This document shows positions 10,101-20,731 of a stretch of 64,000 bases of DNA, piece by piece. Within the stretch, counting starts at the first letter, position 1; every line of letters begins with the position of its first letter. The notes beneath the pieces are model-generated. The model saw nothing but the letters and a program-made list of their open reading frames with translations. It did not search any database and was not told the DNA's origin. The position numbers were made by a program, and so were the translations under genes. The DNA comes from Roseivirga sp. BDSF3-8. GTDB lineage: Bacteria; Bacteroidota; Bacteroidia; Cytophagales; Cyclobacteriaceae. Where the stretch lies: positions 3,799,001 through 3,863,000 of the forward strand of contig NZ_JBGNFV010000001.1 in the NCBI RefSeq assembly GCF_041449215.1. Reading direction: 5' to 3'.

Positions 10101-13100
10101 GCCATGCAGGAGATAAAGCCCGCAGGGGAGGTTAGCTTATCAATACAGCCCCACGATCTCAGGGGGAAAGAACAGGCCGAAGGGCTTGCCATAGAGATTG
10201 CCCGACAGGAGATCGCCCGGCCCTTTTCCCTTGATCAGGCGCCGCTTATGCGTGTGGTTTTGATACGGATGGAAGAGAACAGGTACTACCTTAGCCTCAT
10301 CATCCATCATATTATCAGCGATGAATGGTCGGTACAGGTACTTATGGGAGAGGTGGCAGCTCTTTACAATGCGGCACGCTCCGGGCAGCAGCCAGCTCTT
10401 GCTCCCGTACTGCGGCAGTATCAGGACTTTATCAGGTGGCAGGATCATCTGCTTACCCATAGCAATGACATGGAGGCTTACTGGGGCCAAAAATTATCCG
10501 GTGAACTTCCCGTACTGGATTTTCCTACCGACCGCAGCCGCCCCTCTGTGCAGGTTTTTGATGGCCATACGCTTTGGGACTACCTTCCTGCCGAAGCCGT
10601 TGTATCCCTGCGGGAGACAGCCCGTGATAAGGGGCTTTCCCTGTTCAGTATGGTATTGGCGGCCCTTTCGGCCTTACTATACCGGCACACCGGTCAGAGC
10701 GACTTCATCATAGGTACCACCGTGGCAGGCCGCGAGCAGCAGGACTTTGCCGGAACGGTAGGGATGTTTATGAATATGCTGCCCCTGCGTATGCAGCCTG
10801 CCGGAGACATGAGTCTTACCCACATGCTGGAGGAGGCTGGAAAAGCCACTGCCGGTATGCTTTCCCACCAGCAGTATCCGTTCGATCTGCTGGCAGAAAA
10901 ATTCGGCGGCAGAAGAGACCCCGGACGCAGCCCCCTCTTTGATGTGCTGCTGGATGTACTGGACACCGGCGCTGATGCCCGCGAGGCTGACGGCATGCAG
11001 GGCCTGGAGCTGGTTGAGTGGAATAACCAGCCCGCTATCAGCAAATATGATTTCACCGTATTCGTGAAACAGGAGGCCGATGGCCGCCTCAGACTGGGGC
11101 TGGAGTACAATACCTGCCTGTTTGACGAGTGGCGCATGCATAATTTCCTGCAGCACTTTAAAAGTATTCTCACGGTTGCAGGCAATCAGCCGGACCTGAT
11201 ACTGGATGACATTGATATCCTGACGCGGCAGGAAAAAGAAATTTGCAGAGAAAATGGCGGAGACATACACCCTGCCGTTTTTGAAGGCACCATACTGGAC
11301 CGTATTAAAGAATCAGTGGCGGCATACCCTGACAGGGTCGCCCTGCGCTTTGAAGGTGAGTGCCTCACTTATGCAGAAGTAGACGAACTCGCCACACGCA
11401 TAGCCGGGTACCTTCGTACCGAACTGGGTGTGGGTCGTGAAGAACTGGTAGGCGTGCTTGCCCGCCGCAGCCAATACATGGTGCCTATGCTGCTCGGCGT
11501 TATGTACGCCGGGGCCAGCTATCAGCCACTGGACCCTTCACTTCCTGCTGAGCGGCTTAACTACATGCTGGAAGATGGTCGCGTGCGGGTACTCATTACA
11601 GAAAAAGGCACCGGTGAGATACTGGATGCCATAAGGAGACCACGTCATGTGGTGTTCCGGGAGGAACTGGCCACCTTGCCGGCGCAAAGCCTGCCCCAGG
11701 TGGCTACCGGCCAGGACCGCGCCTACGTTCTGTATACTTCCGGCAGCACCGGCAAGCCCAAAGGGGTGGAAGTACTACACGGGGCCGTGCTTAATCTGCT
11801 GGAAAATATGGCACGCACGCCAGGTGCCACAGGCAGCGACCGCTGGCTGTCGGTAACGAATTATGCATTTGATGTATCCGTGGTGGAGCTGTTTCTGCCC
11901 CTGATGCTGGGATGTGAAAACCACCTGGTATCCGACTACCGGATCAAGACGCCTGAGAAGTTGCTGGAACTGATCCGGGAGGTGGATCCTGATATCATGC
12001 AGTGCACCCCCAGTCTGGCCCAGGTGCTTATGGACTCCGGCTGGCAGGGGCTGCCCCACCTCAGAATATGGTCAGTAGGGGAGAAACTTCCCCAGTGGAT
12101 CGGTATGGCTTTGCAGGACAAGTGTGCAGAGCTATGGAATAACTATGGCCCTACGGAGGCTACCATCTTTGCCATGACCAAAAAGGTGGAAACCGAAGCT
12201 GATGTACCTTCCATAGGCAGGCCGCTGGACAATTACGGAGTGCTTATCCTGGATCATAAACTGGCCAGTGTACCTGCCGGGGTCAGAGGAGAGATAGGCC
12301 TCACCGGTACCGGCGTAGCCCGCGGCTATCTAAACCGTGCGGACAAGACCGCTGCCGTATTTGTAGACCATCCGGTTACCGGCCAGCGCATCTACCGGAC
12401 GGGAGATATAGGTTTTTACAGGCCCGACGGCGAGGTGGAAATACTGGGACGTATCGACGATCAGATCAAGTTTAGCGGCTACCGTATTGAGACCGAAGAG
12501 ATAGAGAATACCATGGTGACCCACCCGGCAGTGGAGCAGGCTGCAGTAGTGCTTGTCACCAATGAAAAAGAAGCTTTTCTGGCAGGTTTTTACCTTGGTG
12601 ATGCCTCATCTGAATCACTTCGTACCCATATATCGGCATTTTTGCCCTCATACATGGTGCCGTCCCTTATTCGCAGACTGGAGGAGTTTCCCGTCACCCC
12701 CAACGGCAAGCTCAATCGTAAGGCGCTGAAAACCATGGTGGCGGAAGTGACCCTGCGCGAAATGGTGCTGCCTGCTAATGAAAAGGAGGAGAAGCTGCTG
12801 GCTATTTTCCGTGAGGTACTGGACACTGACCAGATAGGTACACGGCATAACTTTTTTGATAACGGAGGCCAGTCATTGAAAGGGCTCAAAATCGTGGCCC
12901 GGATCAAAAAGACCTTTGGCGATGAAATAACTATTCGCACCCTGTTTGAGAACCCAACCGTAGCCATGCTGGCGGGCAAAATCGGAGATTCTGGTGTGAA
13001 AGAAGAAGTGGTCATCCCTGCTGCAGGGACCAGGGACGGCTACCCGCTCTCCCCCGGCCAACGCAGATTATGGTTGCTGGAAAAAATGAAAGGTGGCGGC

Positions 13101-16100
13101 GAAGCCTACATTATACCTTTTACCTACCAGGTAGAGGGTGAAATAAACAGGAATGTCTTCGAGTTGGCCGTCGCTGATGTGATCCAAAGACATGACAGCC
13201 TGCGAGCCTGTTTTACCGGCCCCACCGAGGCGCCTTTAATGTATATCATGCCGGTAAACCAGTCAGATGACATGGTGGATTATCACCAGGCTGCCGATGC
13301 CGCTACCTGCCGGAAGGAAATGGAAGCATACTGCGGACTGCCTTTTGATATATCCCAGGCTCCCCTTTTCAGGGTGGGTCTATGGTATGCGACCACCGGA
13401 GAAACGTTTGTAGCCGGGGCCATGCACCATATTATTTCAGATGAGTGGTCACTGGAAATACTTCAGAGAGATATTTTTACTGCCTATAAGGCCAGGCAGG
13501 AGGGTGAACAGGCTTCTGTACTGCCTGCACTTGCCTTACAGTTTCAGGATTATACCACCTGGCTCAGTGAGTCTCAGAATCAGCAAACCGGGCAGCCCGG
13601 TAAATCTTACTGGATGGAGCGCCTGCAAGGTGAATTATCCGTGCTGGAGCTGCCTCTGGATAAGCCGCGCCCTCAGAAGCGCAGTTTTGCCGGTGACAAT
13701 GTGAGGGTTTCCCTGCCAAAAGCGCTATTCGCTGAGTTAAAAGATACCTGCAAGTCTGCCGGGGCAAGCTTATTTACCGGCTTACTGGCGGCTACTCATA
13801 CTTTCCTTAACCGATACACCGGCCAGGAAAGAATGATTATAGGTACCCCGGTGGCTAACCGCGCCTACAGTGAGCTTGAGGATCAGATAGGCTTTTTTGT
13901 CAATAGCCTGCCATTACTTACTTCGGGTACTGAGGGGGAAAGCTTTACCCGGATGATTACCCGCCTGCAACCGGAAGTACTGCAGGCCCTGGAGCACCAT
14001 CATTATCCCTTTGACAAGCTGGTAGAAGACCTGCAGGCAGGCACCGATAGCAGCCGTAATCCGCTGTTTGATGTGATGCTGGTACTGCATGAAGGCGAAG
14101 GAGGACAGGAAGAAAAAATGCTGCACGGCACCCGGTTTACCCCGGTGCATCAGCCAAATGCCGCCAGTAAGTTTGACATGACCTTTTTCTTTGGCGAAGA
14201 TACTGAAGAGGCCTACCTGCACATAGAGTACAGCACAGACCTTTTTTACAGAAAAACTATTGAGCGATTAGGCGAAGCCTTCCGAATATTATTGACGGCA
14301 CTGGCAAAAGGCCCCAATGAGCCTGTGGCAGGTATAAGTTTAGTGTCTCCTGCTGAAAGCCTGATGTTGAGTAATTGGGAAAGTGGTGCTGCCTGGCAGG
14401 AAGAGACTACACCATGGCTTACCCTGTTTGAGCAAAGTGTATCGCTTTATGGTGACAGAGAGGCTGTGACAGGTGATGGCATACGTCTCACATACAAGGA
14501 ACTGGATACGCTTTCCGGGAGGCTTGCCAGGGTGCTCAGGGAATATTATGGTGTAGGAGAGGGAGATATTGTAGCGCTGAACCTGCCTCGCTCCGTATAT
14601 GTACCCGCCCTGCTGCTTGCCCTTCACCGAATAGGCGCGGCGTACCTGCCCCTGGATAAAGGCCTGCCGTCTGCCAGGGTACAGGGCATTCTTACCGATG
14701 CCGGGGCCGCTCTATTAGTAAGCGACAGGGAGGAGCCTGCAGATGATAAAGGGAGGGTGGTACTTAATGAGCTGCTGGTGCGTGCTGAAGAAGTTGAACC
14801 CGCCTCGTCTTATCCCCCTGACCCGGCCTCTCTGGCTTATGTTATCTACACCAGTGGCAGTACAGGCACCCCCAAAGGTGTCTGTATCACCCACGCGAAC
14901 CTGAGTCATTATGTGCAGTGGGCCAATGCCACCTATTTTGCCTCTGGGCAGGCCGCGCCCTTCGCGTTTTGCACCTCACTCGGTTTTGACCTTACGGTCA
15001 CCAGTCTATTCACCACCCTGCTGCGGGGAGACAGCATCAGGGTTTTTGCTTCCGATGATACGGCAAGTGTGTTGAAAGAAGTGTTTATGCCTGGCTCCGG
15101 TGTTCGGGCTGTCAAACTAACTCCCTCGCACATTGCTATGCTCCGCCACCTGGAGCTTACGGCTACCGAAGTGGCGGTATGCATTGCCGGTGGGGAGCCG
15201 CTTACAGAAGGGCATATGCAAACGCTGAAGACGCTTAACCTGGCCATGGCAGTGTATAATGAATATGGCCCTACAGAAACCACGGTTGGGTGTACCTATG
15301 CAGAAGTTACGCCCGGCAGGATCACAATCGGCAAACCTGCCCCCGGGGTCACGGTCCGTATTGTGAATGAAAAAGGAGTAAGGCAACCCATTGCTGCTAC
15401 CGGAGAGCTATATGTAGGCGGTCCCGGCGTATGTAGCGGGTACCTGCACCAGCCTGGCCTGACAGCGAAGGCGATCATCCCTGATCCGGAAAGCCCCGGC
15501 CAAACTCTCTACAAAACCGGCGACCTGTGCCGCTGGCTGCCTGACGGGCAGCTCGAATACCTCGGGAGAATAGATACCCAGGTAAAGATGAATGGCTACA
15601 GGCTGGAAATCAGTGAAATAGAATCGGCGATGGAGCAGCATCCCCACGTAAGGCAGGCAGCCGCCTCCCTTATCGAAGATAGTGAAGGCAACCCCTTGCT
15701 GGCCGCCTGGCTGGTGGGAGATGAACAACTGACGCATGATGAGATGCGGCAGGCCCTGCTGACTACACTGCCACGCTATGCCGTACCGGGCAGATTCATC
15801 CGGGTACCGTACATCCCCATTTCTGTAAATGGTAAAGCAGACCGGGAGGCACTGCATAGCCTGCAAGGTGAGGTGCTGGCAAGAAAGGTATGCGAAAAGC
15901 CCCGTACGCCTGAAGAAAAAGTACTGGTATCTACCCTGGAAACAGTGTTTTCATGCGAGGTAAGCCTTTCCGACTACCTCTTTGATATGGGAATAGATTC
16001 CATTAAAGCACTGCGCCTGGTAGGGCTACTGTATGAGGCGGGCTATAACCTGCTCCTGATGGAAGTATTGCACATGAGGCCGGTGGCAGAACTTGCCACA

Positions 16101-16208
16101 TTACTGGAACCGGTAAACCAGCCAGGGCACAGCGCCCCGGAAGAGGATGCCGGCCATTTTACTTATGAGAACCTGAGCGAAGACGATCTCGACTCACTTT
16201 TCGACTAA
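7149..16208 (+). CDS. Hybrid PKS-NRPS (KS-degenerate AT-ACP-ACP-C-A-T-C-A-T)
   Basis: This 3019-residue protein starts with an intact ketosynthase (Cys167 in DTSCSSSL, His301 in EAHGSAT, His341 in KSNIGH). The next ~275 residues align to an acyltransferase but have GIGAGR (584-589) instead of GHSxGE and lack the middle part with the catalytic His, so it is judged inactive. Two carriers follow in tandem (Ser780 in GGDSL, Ser852 in GGHSL). Then come C (HHIISDEW from His1053), A (YTSGSTG ~1529), T (Ser1909), C (HHIISDEW from His2093), A (~2567) and T (Ser2951 in GIDSI). Both C motifs have Glu instead of Gly. The first A pocket reads D-V-V-Q-W-V-N-I-F (unassigned); the second reads D-L-T-K-I-G-E-V-G, matching the asparagine code. 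Extender loading would need an AT supplied in trans, not found here. The acidic tail is DLDSLFD. Confidence 0.93.
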   Translation: MRNERNNREMAIIGMAGRFPDARNLDELHDNLKNSVYSLKPLSPERIRKTTLPPEGEYWQRGYMEDIDLFDPAFFDISPGEAQTMDPGQRLILEVVQETLDNAAINPATLQGSRTGVFVGDVVHDYYKHATDYDPTLLTGNTKEFLAARINRTFRLHGMVCLTDTSCSSSLVALHQACSELALGHIDYALVCGINIELMPFKGGYEFDVASPDGHSKPFSAEANGMAYGEVVTCVMLRRLQEAEENGDIIHAVIKGSAVNNNAARSASMVAPDSQAQAEAIITAWERAGIHPSRLGFIEAHGSATQLGDNIEIGGLNAAFAHYTNEPRLCPVSSIKSNIGHGRSAAGIAGLVKAVLSLSHRQLFPSLNAANLSPVIDFEKAAVYVQQKTEAWEVPQGHKRLAGVSSMGISGTNVHVVLEEAPGQAPRNESVHRLLYFPLSAASPASFKANGRVLSAWLDSHPEASLEDVAYTMSLGRGHYRYRKVLAASSISELCQALQDAEPEEVIPFREKPGPVMVFSGNSTVPAGFVRFMKELHPAFQAAYEECAAAGFAATEAKPSAFVWQYALYRTMEALGLASKKLIGIGAGRVVTEVLAGKKSLAEALRDTLSLNGYHNGVSLSDRVEALLKRESGEEPTPYIELGLNGEVAEILRQHPHSGIDFHLFELNGAGFEAFGAMLSSLYAFGYQPEWDSLFTETEARRIVLPAYCFDLRRIWIREEPLELHKALGHAPVSQKEALPLVAGEEVTATQKQVAALWKKELEADSFHPDDDFFALGGDSLAATRVINSLNDKFGIRLDFEDMFDFPTLREISDFIDENVGVAHRVIMCWKQVLKVEQIVPRDNFFELGGHSLLASKVLQLLNESFALSLNFEDFFLDPTVEGLTAVIEERLGKGAVASEVPAGVAERTSAPVQTEAQHVFSLSHAQKRMWVVSQDPEGSVAYNNAFSFELKGPLDTEALAGAFNLLIERHESLRTLFFGEGEEAMQEIKPAGEVSLSIQPHDLRGKEQAEGLAIEIARQEIARPFSLDQAPLMRVVLIRMEENRYYLSLIIHHIISDEWSVQVLMGEVAALYNAARSGQQPALAPVLRQYQDFIRWQDHLLTHSNDMEAYWGQKLSGELPVLDFPTDRSRPSVQVFDGHTLWDYLPAEAVVSLRETARDKGLSLFSMVLAALSALLYRHTGQSDFIIGTTVAGREQQDFAGTVGMFMNMLPLRMQPAGDMSLTHMLEEAGKATAGMLSHQQYPFDLLAEKFGGRRDPGRSPLFDVLLDVLDTGADAREADGMQGLELVEWNNQPAISKYDFTVFVKQEADGRLRLGLEYNTCLFDEWRMHNFLQHFKSILTVAGNQPDLILDDIDILTRQEKEICRENGGDIHPAVFEGTILDRIKESVAAYPDRVALRFEGECLTYAEVDELATRIAGYLRTELGVGREELVGVLARRSQYMVPMLLGVMYAGASYQPLDPSLPAERLNYMLEDGRVRVLITEKGTGEILDAIRRPRHVVFREELATLPAQSLPQVATGQDRAYVLYTSGSTGKPKGVEVLHGAVLNLLENMARTPGATGSDRWLSVTNYAFDVSVVELFLPLMLGCENHLVSDYRIKTPEKLLELIREVDPDIMQCTPSLAQVLMDSGWQGLPHLRIWSVGEKLPQWIGMALQDKCAELWNNYGPTEATIFAMTKKVETEADVPSIGRPLDNYGVLILDHKLASVPAGVRGEIGLTGTGVARGYLNRADKTAAVFVDHPVTGQRIYRTGDIGFYRPDGEVEILGRIDDQIKFSGYRIETEEIENTMVTHPAVEQAAVVLVTNEKEAFLAGFYLGDASSESLRTHISAFLPSYMVPSLIRRLEEFPVTPNGKLNRKALKTMVAEVTLREMVLPANEKEEKLLAIFREVLDTDQIGTRHNFFDNGGQSLKGLKIVARIKKTFGDEITIRTLFENPTVAMLAGKIGDSGVKEEVVIPAAGTRDGYPLSPGQRRLWLLEKMKGGGEAYIIPFTYQVEGEINRNVFELAVADVIQRHDSLRACFTGPTEAPLMYIMPVNQSDDMVDYHQAADAATCRKEMEAYCGLPFDISQAPLFRVGLWYATTGETFVAGAMHHIISDEWSLEILQRDIFTAYKARQEGEQASVLPALALQFQDYTTWLSESQNQQTGQPGKSYWMERLQGELSVLELPLDKPRPQKRSFAGDNVRVSLPKALFAELKDTCKSAGASLFTGLLAATHTFLNRYTGQERMIIGTPVANRAYSELEDQIGFFVNSLPLLTSGTEGESFTRMITRLQPEVLQALEHHHYPFDKLVEDLQAGTDSSRNPLFDVMLVLHEGEGGQEEKMLHGTRFTPVHQPNAASKFDMTFFFGEDTEEAYLHIEYSTDLFYRKTIERLGEAFRILLTALAKGPNEPVAGISLVSPAESLMLSNWESGAAWQEETTPWLTLFEQSVSLYGDREAVTGDGIRLTYKELDTLSGRLARVLREYYGVGEGDIVALNLPRSVYVPALLLALHRIGAAYLPLDKGLPSARVQGILTDAGAALLVSDREEPADDKGRVVLNELLVRAEEVEPASSYPPDPASLAYVIYTSGSTGTPKGVCITHANLSHYVQWANATYFASGQAAPFAFCTSLGFDLTVTSLFTTLLRGDSIRVFASDDTASVLKEVFMPGSGVRAVKLTPSHIAMLRHLELTATEVAVCIAGGEPLTEGHMQTLKTLNLAMAVYNEYGPTETTVGCTYAEVTPGRITIGKPAPGVTVRIVNEKGVRQPIAATGELYVGGPGVCSGYLHQPGLTAKAIIPDPESPGQTLYKTGDLCRWLPDGQLEYLGRIDTQVKMNGYRLEISEIESAMEQHPHVRQAAASLIEDSEGNPLLAAWLVGDEQLTHDEMRQALLTTLPRYAVPGRFIRVPYIPISVNGKADREALHSLQGEVLARKVCEKPRTPEEKVLVSTLETVFSCEVSLSDYLFDMGIDSIKALRLVGLLYEAGYNLLLMEVLHMRPVAELATLLEPVNQPGHSAPEEDAGHFTYENLSEDDLDSLFD

Positions 16209-16235
16209 TTCTGATTCATCATAACCCAATTTGCT

Positions 16236-19200
16236 GTGAAGGAATTATCACGCGATAATATTCAGGACATATACGAACTGGCCCCCGCCCAGGAAGGCAT
16301 GTATGTACACCACACCACCGGCGGAGGGGCAGGAGATTACTTTCGCCAGATCCGCTACCGGGTGCATGGTGACCTTGATGCTGCTCTGGTACGGCAGTCC
16401 CTGGCCGTGGTAGTGGGCCGTCATGATGTGCTCAGAACCGTATTTAACAGCAAGAAAACTGACCGTAACCTGCAGGTAGTGCTGAAAAAGCGTGAGGCCG
16501 TCTTTCACTATGAGGACATAAGCCATATGACTGCGGACAGCCAGGTAAGCTACCTGAACAGAAAAAGTGAAGAACAGCTGTCCCGGGGGTATGACCTGGG
16601 CAGGGACATGCTGCTGCAGGTATCCCTGTACAAGGTAGGCGAAACTACCTATGAGTTCTTCTGGAACTATCACCACATTATCCTTGATGGCTGGAGTACG
16701 GCTGTGCTGTCTGAGGAATTCTGGTTTACCTACCAAAACCTGAAGGCAGGCAGGGAGGCTTCACTTCCTGCCGCCGTGCCATTTCGCCAGTACATCCTGT
16801 GGCTACTACGTACCAGGGACCATCCCAAAGCCCGTCAGTGGTGGAGCGATTACCTCTCCGGCTATCAGTTGACCCCGGTACTGCCTGTGAAGCATACCAC
16901 CAGCCGGAAGGCTGAGGAGTACATTAAGCTCCCGGTAACTTTTTCCGCAGCGCTTACGGCTCAGTTGGAGCAAGTGGCAAAAGAACATCATGTCACCACG
17001 GGCCTTTTACTACAGGCAATCTGGGCCGTATTAGTGGCAAAATATAATGGGACCTCTACCGCCCTCTTTGGTCTGGTAGTAAGCGGAAGGCCTACCGCCC
17101 TGCAGGGAATGGACAGAGCGGTAGGTAATTACATCAATGTGGTGCCTGTAAGGATCAGTGTGGAGGCCTCTCTACAGGATATTCTGAGCCGTCTGAAGCA
17201 GGAATTTATCCAAAGACAGGAGGTAGAATACCTTCCTTTAAATGAAATCAGTGGAAAACAGCCCAGCCAGGAGCCTTTGTTTGACCATGTACTGGCGTTT
17301 GACAACTTTCCCATCCAAAACCAGTCCCGTCCGGTGGAAGACGGCCTGCAGTTTGAAAATTACAGCTTTTACGGCCGCACCAACTTTGACCTGAATGTTA
17401 ATATCCGCATGGGTGAGCAGATCCGGCTTAGCCTGGATTTTAAAAGCGGTGTATTTGAAAAAGACATGGTGACCCTGGCCGGTAAGCACCTGCTGCATAT
17501 TGCGCAACAGTTGGCAGAGGGCGTAACCCCGGCGGGTATCCGGCTGACGGATGCAGAGGAGGAAGCCCGGGTGTTGGCCCTTGGCGCACCTCCCGCCTTT
17601 GCCTTACCGGAGTGCACTGTACTGGACACGTTCACCGGACAGGCCAGGAGAAATACAACGAAGGCAGCCATTACCGATGCGAGCGGCACGCTTACCTACG
17701 CCGGACTGAATAGCGAGAGTGACCTTCTGGCATCAGAGCTTATAGCCCGTGGAATAAGCCATGGCGACCGGGTAGGGGTTCATATAGATCGCGGTGTCCG
17801 GGTAGCCACCTGCCTGCTAGCCATTTGGAAGGCTGGTGCGGTGTACGTGCCCCTGGATATGTCCCTGCCCACTGAGCGTGTGGCCTACATTATTGACGAT
17901 GCAGGCATTAAGTTAATTTTGACAGGCCCAGAGGAAAATCAGGCCGGTTTCACCTGTAAGACCCTGAGCCTGCCAATGGAATACGGTACACCGGATCAGC
18001 CCCTGCCAGCACCTACTGCGCTGTATGATACGGCCTACATCATTTACACCTCAGGCACCACCGGCATGCCCAAAGGGGTGCCGATCCGGCATGAAAGTAT
18101 TGCCGACCGTATCGGGTACCATAATGCTTACCTGCCGGTATTGCACGACAGCAAGGTGTTGCAGTTTGCCTCACTTAGTTTCGATGCTTCACTGGTGGAA
18201 ATACTCATGCCCCTGTGCAGTGGCGGCACCTCGGTAGTGGCAGGGAGTGAGGTTAAGGCAAACCTGCACCTGCTCACAAACTTTATTTCAATCCATCAGG
18301 TGAGCCATGTCATACTGCCGCCTGCCATATTGCGGGCCCTGGAGCGCGATCCGCTGAAAAGTGTAACTACTATCATCAGCACCGGTGAGGCTGCCGCACT
18401 TGAAGAGAGCCTTTATTATGCCAGGCATAAGAAGTTTGTAAATGGCTATGGCCCCACCGAGACCTGCGTTGGCGGCGCGTTTTATGAAGTTAAGCCAAAC
18501 CCGGCACATGCATCTGCTCAATCGCGCAGCATACCTATCGGCCGGCCATTTGCTAATACCCGCATTTACATCCTGGATAAAGAGGGAAGCCTGGCGCCGG
18601 AGGGTCATCCGGGGGAAATCGTAATCAGTGGTATCGGGCTAAGCTCAGGGTACCTGAATCGCCCGGACCTAACCGGGCAGAAGTTCACCGGAAACCCCTT
18701 CACACAGGAAGAAACGTATGAGCAACTCTACCACACCGGCGACCTTGGCCGGTGGAATGAAGCAGGAGAGCTGGAATACCTCGGCCGCATTGACGATCAG
18801 GTACAGGTACGGGGCATCCGTGTGGAAATGAGCGAAATAGCGCATGCACTGCAAAGCATACAAGGTATAAAGGATGTAGCCATTATCCCTCATCAATCAG
18901 GGAGTGATACCCTGCTGATGGCCTGCTACAGCGGCTTGCCTCAGGACAGTCATGACCTGAGAAAACATTTGGTTACCGTACTGCCTGCCTACATGGTGCC
19001 TTCGCGGTTTATTTATTTGCCCGAACTACCTCTTACTCCCAATGGCAAGGTGGATAAGAAGGCCATACTGCAACATTTGCCCCAGGAAAAGTCATCTGAA
19101 GGGAAGCTCTGCCAGACAGAAACCGAAAGGCTGTTTGCCGGATTGTGGCAGGATATTCTCGGGGCAGACAACGTATCAGCCAGTGCTGACTTTTTCGAGC

Positions 19201-20726
19201 TTGGCGGCCATAGCCTCAAGGCGACTGTGTTTATCTCCAGGGTGTATAAAGAGACTGGTATACGGTTAAATCTCGAGGACATTTTCCTCTTTCCAGTGCT
19301 GGAAGAACTGGCCCGTCATCATGACACCATCGAAAGGGATGCCACCCCTGTGATAACGCCAGCCCCGCAATGTGATGATTACCCGCTGACCTCGTCCCAA
19401 TACCGGATATGGCTGGCCTGTCAGTTTTCGGCAAACCCGGTTTCTTACAATGTAGTTACGGCCTATACCCTGGAAGGCCGGTTTGATATCAATGCCCTCC
19501 GGCAGGCCTTTGAGGCTCTGCTTCAGCGGCATGAGAGTTTGCGCACGCGCTTCATCACCATAGCAGGCGAACCCCGCCAGTGCGTACGACCGGATGCCGA
19601 ACCGGAGTGGCTGGTGAAAGATATCAGCGCCCACCCTGAAGCAGCCGGGCTTACTGACCGGGAAGTGCGTCAAATGCAGGAAAAGCCCTTTGACCTTCGT
19701 GAGGGCAACCTGCTCAGAGTTACCGTGCTCAAGCATGCGGCTAATCGGCACGTAGTCATATTTGCGACCCATCACATTGTATGCGATGCCTGGTCAGTTA
19801 AGGTGATGACCCGTGAGCTATTCAGAGACTACAATGCACTTGCCGAAGGAAAAGCTCCGGAGCCGGTACAGCTACCTGTGCAGCAGAAAGATTTTGCCGT
19901 ATGGCAACAGCAGAACGGGCTCTCTGACAAAGACAGAAACTACTGGCATAAAACACTGAACGGCATAAGCCGCCTGCAATTACCCCTGGACTACCCCCGC
20001 CCCGAAGTAAGGAAAGGACTGGGTGACAGTTATCAGCGTACACTGCCCAAATCGATGGCCGACTCCCTTACCGGCTTGGCCGTGGAGCGAAAGATGAGCC
20101 GGTTTATTGTGTTGCTGGCAAGCGTGAAGGCCTTGCTTTTCAGGTTAAGCGGGCAGGCAGATATCGCTGTGGGTACCACCATCAATGGCAGAGACCTGCC
20201 CGAGTTGCAGGACCAGATTGGGTTTTACCTAAATACGTTGGTGCTGAGAACGCAAGTACATGAGGATGAAACCTTCCTCACCCTTTTGAATAAAGCGGCC
20301 GGTACTGCCACCAGTGCCTACCGCCACCAGGATTATCCCTTTGATAAACTGGTAGAGGAGCTTGAAGCCGGAAACCAGCGAAACCAGGGGGCATTTTTTG
20401 ATGTGCTGGTGGAATTAATCGACCTGAAGTCTGTAAGCCAGACCTCCGGCAGACTCAACGGCCTATCGCTTACAGAATGGCCATGGCAGAAAAATCATAG
20501 CAAGCACAGCCTGGCCTTTCGATTTATCGAAAAAGAAGATGGCCTGGATCTGAGCCTTGAATACGACACGGAACTATTTAGCGCAGACACCGTCTCCGGG
20601 TTGCAGGATATGTACCATAGCCTGCTACAGGAGCTTACCAGTGACCCTGCGTCACCCATTATTAACCCTTCACCGGAAGTTGTTACCAGCCGCTCTTCCG
20701 ACTCATCATTGGATTTTAATTTTTAA
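16236..20726 (+). CDS. NRPS, C-A-T-C
   Basis: The 1496-residue protein begins at a GTG codon 27 bp after the preceding gene; no ATG fits the conserved N-terminus (start of a C domain, PAQEGM motif near residue 16). Order: C (HHIILDGW from His146), A (YTSGTTGMPKG ~604), T (Ser993 in LGGHSL), C (HHIVCDAW from His1179, Ala replacing the Gly). The A pocket read by hand is D-A-V-I-I-T-G-V-G; I cannot assign a substrate, but it nearly equals the pocket of the A domain in the gene at 23369. The protein stops after its second C domain, so the amino acid for that C domain must come on a carrier in the next protein. It ends with the acidic tail SSLDFNF, a possible docking tail. Confidence 0.93.
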   Translation: MKELSRDNIQDIYELAPAQEGMYVHHTTGGGAGDYFRQIRYRVHGDLDAALVRQSLAVVVGRHDVLRTVFNSKKTDRNLQVVLKKREAVFHYEDISHMTADSQVSYLNRKSEEQLSRGYDLGRDMLLQVSLYKVGETTYEFFWNYHHIILDGWSTAVLSEEFWFTYQNLKAGREASLPAAVPFRQYILWLLRTRDHPKARQWWSDYLSGYQLTPVLPVKHTTSRKAEEYIKLPVTFSAALTAQLEQVAKEHHVTTGLLLQAIWAVLVAKYNGTSTALFGLVVSGRPTALQGMDRAVGNYINVVPVRISVEASLQDILSRLKQEFIQRQEVEYLPLNEISGKQPSQEPLFDHVLAFDNFPIQNQSRPVEDGLQFENYSFYGRTNFDLNVNIRMGEQIRLSLDFKSGVFEKDMVTLAGKHLLHIAQQLAEGVTPAGIRLTDAEEEARVLALGAPPAFALPECTVLDTFTGQARRNTTKAAITDASGTLTYAGLNSESDLLASELIARGISHGDRVGVHIDRGVRVATCLLAIWKAGAVYVPLDMSLPTERVAYIIDDAGIKLILTGPEENQAGFTCKTLSLPMEYGTPDQPLPAPTALYDTAYIIYTSGTTGMPKGVPIRHESIADRIGYHNAYLPVLHDSKVLQFASLSFDASLVEILMPLCSGGTSVVAGSEVKANLHLLTNFISIHQVSHVILPPAILRALERDPLKSVTTIISTGEAAALEESLYYARHKKFVNGYGPTETCVGGAFYEVKPNPAHASAQSRSIPIGRPFANTRIYILDKEGSLAPEGHPGEIVISGIGLSSGYLNRPDLTGQKFTGNPFTQEETYEQLYHTGDLGRWNEAGELEYLGRIDDQVQVRGIRVEMSEIAHALQSIQGIKDVAIIPHQSGSDTLLMACYSGLPQDSHDLRKHLVTVLPAYMVPSRFIYLPELPLTPNGKVDKKAILQHLPQEKSSEGKLCQTETERLFAGLWQDILGADNVSASADFFELGGHSLKATVFISRVYKETGIRLNLEDIFLFPVLEELARHHDTIERDATPVITPAPQCDDYPLTSSQYRIWLACQFSANPVSYNVVTAYTLEGRFDINALRQAFEALLQRHESLRTRFITIAGEPRQCVRPDAEPEWLVKDISAHPEAAGLTDREVRQMQEKPFDLREGNLLRVTVLKHAANRHVVIFATHHIVCDAWSVKVMTRELFRDYNALAEGKAPEPVQLPVQQKDFAVWQQQNGLSDKDRNYWHKTLNGISRLQLPLDYPRPEVRKGLGDSYQRTLPKSMADSLTGLAVERKMSRFIVLLASVKALLFRLSGQADIAVGTTINGRDLPELQDQIGFYLNTLVLRTQVHEDETFLTLLNKAAGTATSAYRHQDYPFDKLVEELEAGNQRNQGAFFDVLVELIDLKSVSQTSGRLNGLSLTEWPWQKNHSKHSLAFRFIEKEDGLDLSLEYDTELFSADTVSGLQDMYHSLLQELTSDPASPIINPSPEVVTSRSSDSSLDFNF

Positions 20727-20731
20727 GCAGA